This document shows positions 60,914-64,000 of a DNA stretch of 64,000 nucleotides, piece by piece (the stretch's first letter is position 1; each line of letters opens with the position of its first letter). Source of the DNA: Staphylococcus felis (GTDB lineage Bacteria > Bacillota > Bacilli > Staphylococcales > Staphylococcaceae). The notes beneath the pieces were generated by a model. It was given only the letters and a program-made list of their open reading frames with translations. It was not told the origin of the DNA and made no database searches. Location: the NCBI RefSeq assembly GCF_003012915.1, contig NZ_CP027770.1, positions 1,240,001 through 1,304,000 of the forward strand. The letters run 5' to 3'. Position numbers and translations under genes: made by a program.

Positions 60914-61605
60914 ATCAATTATTTAGGTGTTGATATTAGTAAAAGAAGTAGTGTCGTAGCTCATTATCATAACGATCAATTTCAAAGAGAATTTACCATT
61001 CAAAATAATAAAAATGGTTATAATTATTTATTAAAGTATACGAATGATTTGATTTCAATAGCACAAAATAGCTTCTCTACAGTTAAACAATCTTCATTTC
61101 TCGTAGAGAAATTAATACATCTATGTGATAAATTACTTAAATCTATGCATGAAAAAGATTTGTTTGATAAAGAGATGATTAAATTAGCTAAGACAACTGA
61201 TGCGTTTGAAAATATCATTTCTATTCCTGGGTTAGGAGAATTAACCACTGCTTTACTGATTGGAGAGCTTGGAGATATAACACATTTTGAAACAAACAAC
61301 TCAATGCGTATGTCGGAATTGATATAAAGCGTTATCAATCAGGTAATTCTATGAGCAGAGATACAATTAATAAAAGAGGTAATAAGAAAGCTAGACGTTT
61401 ATTGTTTCTAATCATTATGAATATCATTAGAGGACGAAATCGTTATAAAAATCATGTTGCAGACTATTACTACAAATTAAGAAAGCAGCCAAATGAGAAA
61501 CCTCATAAGACTGCAGTCATAGCTAGTGTGAATCGTTTGTTAAAAACCATTCATTATCTTATTACTAACAATCAATTATATGATTATCAAAAAGCACCAC
61601 ACTAA
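60914..61605 (+). pseudogene. IS110-family transposase, internally deleted and frameshifted
   Basis: The N-terminus is NYLGVDISKRSSVVAHYHND with the first DEDD aspartate, but the codon in the start position (eight bases after GGAGG) is ATC rather than ATG. The frame runs straight from NGYNYLLKYTND into a C-terminal part (SIPGLGELTTALLIGELGD), so roughly 150-170 central residues, including the remaining DEDD acidic residues, are missing. A one-base loss near 61305 shifts the frame; the rest (AYVGIDIKRYQSG, then NKRGNKKARRLLF) continues to TAA 61603-61605. Not functional. Confidence 0.82.
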
Positions 61606-62468
61606 TGTAACCATATAATCATATACATCATAACACCTTATTCAAAAAATAGAAATTGAACGGTTTAGTTCAATGATGTTAATTTTAGCGCCCAAGTACT
61701 TGACTAATCGTAGGAAGAATCTGGGACAAGACTTAACGTTGTAAAAGATATTACTTTTGATAAAGCTTTGCCAGTAGCAATAAGAGAAGCGAGAGCTTTT
61801 ATCAATACACAATTACGTGAATATACTTTTTTAGGCAAAGAGGGGAGATTTGTAACTTTGCCAGAATATCCGGAATTTGCTTGGTTTGAGGGAATGATAA
61901 ATGCTATTGTACATCGCAGATATGATAACCAAGGAGATCATATAAGAATAAAAATGTTTGACGACAGATTAGAAATTAGTAGCCCGGGTGCACTGCCTGC
62001 TTCTGTTACGTTAGAGAATATTAAAGAAGAAAGATATTCAAGGAATCCAAAATTAGCTGCAGCATTAACTCAATATAAATGGGTGAGAGAATCAAATGAG
62101 GGCGTGGGACGTATATTTGACGAAATGAAGGATTATTTTTTAGATGATCCTGTTTATTCAGAGCCTAATAATAGTTCAGTACAACTAACTTTGAAGAATA
62201 ACATCGTAGCTAGAAAAGAAAGAGAAACAGGTAGAGTGAGTAATATAATAACACCTAAATTATTTGAAAGTTTAAATGAGCAACAAGAATTAATTGTGAG
62301 ACATTTATATAATCAAGGCGAACTAACAGCATCTAAAATTGCTAATATTATTCAAAGGTCTGTTCCTACTGCTAGAAAAAGATTGAAAGAATTAGAGGAA
62401 ATGAATATTATATCGACACATGGATCAAGTAAAAATGATCCAAAGAGAACATATTATTTACTCGGATT

Positions 62469-62672
62469 CGAGTAAAGAGAAAAATTTTCGAGTAACTCAA
62501 AAGAAAAATATTAAAAAATCATGGGAAACCAATGATATCAAGTGTTTTGTGAGCTTTCGAGTAAAGAGAAAAATTTTCGAGTAACTCAAAAGAAAAATAC
62601 TAAAAAATCATGGGAAACCAATGATATCAAGTGTTTTGTGAGCTTTCAAGTAAAGAGGAAAATTTTCGAGTA
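62469..62672. repeat. 89-bp tandem repeat (two full copies and a partial third)
   Basis: Units at 62469-62557 and 62558-62646 differ by about two bases; a third begins at 62647 and breaks off near 62672. The first unit starts within the stop codon context of the AlbA_2/ATPase gene. Each unit contains TTCGAGTAA twice, 20 or 21 bases apart, giving six regularly spaced copies including one variant and one partial. No spacer-repeat pattern of CRISPR type. Confidence 0.9.
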
Positions 62673-62719
62673 TTATTATTTAATAAGAATTAAAAGTTAA
62701 ATAAAATACCTACTAATCA

Positions 62720-62893
62720 GAAATTATAGAATTTCTATCAGATGGTAATTTAGCAAGTAGGCTAGAAATTCAAGAAACAATGGGACTTCAAAAAAGTTAT
62801 ACATCTGAATTAATTACTGAACTTAAAAAATTAGAGATTATTGGTTCGGAAGGTAGGGGGCCAGGTACTAGATATTATTTAATTAAAGAATGA
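62720..62893 (+). pseudogene. Winged-helix C-terminal remnant
   Basis: An open stretch of 57 codons ending at TGA 62891-62893 encodes EIIEFLSDGNLASRLEIQ, then SELITELKKLEIIGSEGRG and TRYYLIKE. It resembles the C-terminal winged helix of the same kind of AlbA_2/ATPase protein encoded just upstream, but no N-terminal part or start signal precedes it (an in-frame TAA is at 62714). Probably the tail of a second, deleted paralogue. Confidence 0.5.
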
Positions 62894-63082
62894 TAAAATT
62901 ATCAGATGATAACCGGACGATAAAAAAAGTACACACCATCGACTAGCAGATTTTTATTCTTGATTAATATCCTGGAGTTAAATTAGAGGCTATTCTAGGA
63001 AATTGAAAAAATCAATTTATATCAAGTTATACGATCTCCTATACAAATATGTGAAGCTTTTAATATTTATTGAATGTAAAAA

Positions 63083-63118
63083 CACGTCGTTCATCTTAAT
63101 TTTCAAAACGTTAATATT
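63083..63118 (+). other. Attachment-site-like repeat (copy 2), rpsI 3'-end duplicate
   Basis: CACGTCGTTCA and TCAAAACGTTAATATT match the end of rpsI, with four differences between, clustered in the middle. No other rpsI sequence surrounds it. Between the two copies lie 6.4 kb of accessory genes. The flanking 62894-63082 shows no gene. Confidence 0.7.
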
Positions 63119-63175
63119 ATCCAAATTGTTGAAAACTTGTTCGTTTACAAATTTGTGTTCAATAGAAATGTAAAA

Positions 63176-63200
63176 CACTCTTCAGCATTGCTGAAGAGTG
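63176..63200. terminator. Hairpin resembling the rpsI terminator
   Basis: CACTCTTCAGCA (63176-63187) pairs perfectly with TGCTGAAGAGTG (63189-63200). The same left arm forms the rpsI terminator at 56664. On the minus strand it is followed by TTTTA, so it probably serves the toxin-like gene ending at 63275. Confidence 0.65.
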
Positions 63201-63274
63201 CTTATGGTATGCTTATCCATTGTCCAAGATGTGTATGTGAAATTAAAATGTTATTACTTAAACAAATTTGAATA

Positions 63275-64000
63275 TTACTCTTGTAACTTAGCTCTTTTTT
63301 TCAAATCATTACCTATAGTACTAAGAGTATTATCAACTGTATAAAGAGAACCTAAAGGCCCATTAAAAAATTTTCCTATTGGAAGATTATGTTGTCCACC
63401 TTTCCCAACATGAATACCTACTAATTCTCCTTGTAAATTAAATATGCCTGATCCTGAATTACCTGGCTCAGTATAACCAAAATAAGCGCCTGATTCTAGA
63501 TCGAATATTTCAATTTCACTTCTATACAAAGTATGTGTTGAGTAATTATATGGGTACCCTAATAAGTTAATTTTATCACCAGATTGTAGGTCTATATTGT
63601 CTGGAATCTTAGCTGGTGGAACTAAATCCCCTGCTGATTCTCCATTTTTATTAGTTTTTAATTTAATAATTGCCAAATCTGTACCTTGTCCATAAGGGGA
63701 CTCATTAATATCTTCAGCTTCAAACTGACCATAAGGAGTTTTCACCTCAACAGATCCTTCGTCACGTGTTGATCCTGGTGTGAAAATAATATTTGAAGGA
63801 TTTTTATTAGCTAACCTAGCTATATGATAGTTTGTAATTACTGTATTTTTACCAATTAACACTCCGGATGCTAAAGTTTGTCCCTTGACAAAAACTGTTC
63901 CAACAGAGCTATAAGGGCTTTTGGTAGTATCATCAACTTTTGAGAAAAGTTCTGAATCGGAAGGTGGGACTTTGAAGGCTTCTTGTTTTTGCATAATTTC
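63275..64000 (-). CDS. Exfoliative-toxin-like serine protease, 5' end outside window
   Basis: The frame is open to the window edge, so the N-terminus and signal peptide are missing; the ATG at 63994 is internal. About 241 residues are visible. They follow the exfoliative toxin branch of glutamyl-endopeptidase-like proteases: [20 protein letters not shown], His in [13 protein letters not shown], Asp in [12 protein letters not shown], Ser in [19 protein letters not shown]. The FVKGQT and NTVxTNxHIA strings match S. aureus ETA as I remember it. Such toxins cleave desmoglein 1 and cause skin blistering; specificity here is inferred. It lies just past the second rpsI-end repeat, on an apparent island. 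Confidence 0.88.
   Translation of the reverse strand, partial: EIMQKQEAFKVPPSDSELFSKVDDTTKSPYSSVGTVFVKGQTLASGVLIGKNTVITNYHIARLANKNPSNIIFTPGSTRDEGSVEVKTPYGQFEAEDINESPYGQGTDLAIIKLKTNKNGESAGDLVPPAKIPDNIDLQSGDKINLLGYPYNYSTHTLYRSEIEIFDLESGAYFGYTEPGNSGSGIFNLQGELVGIHVGKGGQHNLPIGKFFNGPLGSLYTVDNTLSTIGNDLKKRAKLQE

Larger units (their letters stand above)
60664..61716 (+). mobile_element. IS110-family element, degenerate
   Basis: About 1053 bp inserted in the AlbA_2/ATPase gene between GGTACAAAAGAA and GAATCTGGGACA; a GAA occurs on both sides, so the exact edge is ambiguous by three bases. No terminal inverted repeats and no longer target duplication, as in the IS110 family. The 250-bp 5' noncoding end and ~110-bp 3' end flank a damaged transposase. 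Confidence 0.75.
58757..62475 (+). pseudogene. AlbA_2/ATPase/winged-helix protein gene split by two insertion sequences
   Basis: Three segments make one protein of about 480 residues. Segment 1 (58757-59119) is an AlbA_2 (Schlafen-type) domain: EGQLLDRKRASINPKDVAQH, FANAEGGKLVIGIEDNG. Segment 2 (60346-60663) continues with VYLRVNDKSRKLTHNQ and PGARIRFMRYEGTKE. Segment 3 (61717-62475) has an HATPase_c_4-like part (NAIVHRRYDNQGDHI; FDDRLEISSPGALP) and a C-terminal winged helix (ELTASKIANIIQRSVPTARK). The IS110 junction restores the frame exactly; across the IS3 junction the frame is off by one. Role of the intact family is not established, often called RecG-like or transcriptional regulators. 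ATG 58757 has GAGG upstream. Confidence 0.8.

Noticed and set aside
61351..61605. Small gene of 84 residues
   Set aside because: It is the C-terminal, frameshifted part of the IS110 transposase.
62469..62672. CRISPR array
   Set aside because: The repeats are contiguous 89-bp units with no unique spacers, and there are no cas genes.

Overview
The window is a Staphylococcus chromosome segment. The evidence is gene content and order: a complete S10-spc-alpha ribosomal block running into ecfA1-ecfA2-ecfT-truA-rplM-rpsI, femX, a FhuD2-type lipoprotein, nanA/nanT, a molybdenum cofactor cluster, LPXTG sorting, low G+C and AGGAGG ribosome binding sites. A Leloir galR-galK-galE-galT operon and an exfoliative-toxin-like protease point to an animal-associated species such as the S. 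intermedius/pseudintermedius or S. hyicus groups rather than S. aureus. That species call is inference.

Layout. 1-4682: end of a siderophore-binding lipoprotein gene, then sialic acid catabolism, with nanA-nanT on the minus strand divergent from a GntR-type regulator and nanK. The divergent region carries a GntR-style operator and a catabolite (cre) site. 4683-6157: bioY behind a BirA-like operator, plus a GNAT acetyltransferase. 6192-6490: first copy of a MITE-like repeat. 6516-20954: molybdenum enzyme functions (fdhD; modABC; moeB-moaB; moaC; moeA-mobB-moaE-moaD-mobA-moaA), interrupted by the galactose operon at 7498-12268. A strongly foldable three-way-junction RNA element lies between modC and moeB. 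21101-33262: a wall-anchored nuclease, a MarR regulator, a glyoxalase-like protein, small membrane proteins, femX, an RND pump, an aminotransferase, the second MITE copy (with a perfect 8-bp target duplication) and another GNAT protein. 33411-36998: topB, broken by one in-frame stop codon, and pbuG. 37886-56643: about 35 kb-class core of translation genes with secY, adk, infA, rpoA, the energy-coupling factor transporter and truA, with leader regions upstream of rpsJ and rplM.

Right end (56612-64000). The 3' end of rpsI is repeated imperfectly at 63083-63118, and the DNA between is accessory. It holds a frameshifted GNAT gene, an ANT(6)-like nucleotidyltransferase gene, an IS200/IS605 transposase remnant abutting a relic IS3 end, and a gene for an AlbA_2/ATPase/winged-helix protein. 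That last gene is cut into three pieces by an intact-looking IS3-family element (1225 bp, GTA flanks) and a decayed IS110-family element. An 89-bp tandem repeat and a second winged-helix remnant follow. I read this as an island, or tandem islands, integrated at the end of rpsI. No integrase gene lies inside the window. Just past the second rpsI-like copy, on the minus strand and running off the window edge, is an exfoliative-toxin-like serine protease with a complete His-Asp-Ser triad.

How genes work together. Sialic acid is imported by NanT, cleaved by NanA and phosphorylated by NanK. Galactose goes through GalK-GalT-GalE under GalR. ModABC supplies molybdate to the Moa/Moe/Mob pathway, whose cofactor serves nitrate reductase and formate dehydrogenase (FdhD). 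BioY is an S component that can share the EcfA1A2T module encoded at 52-55 kb.
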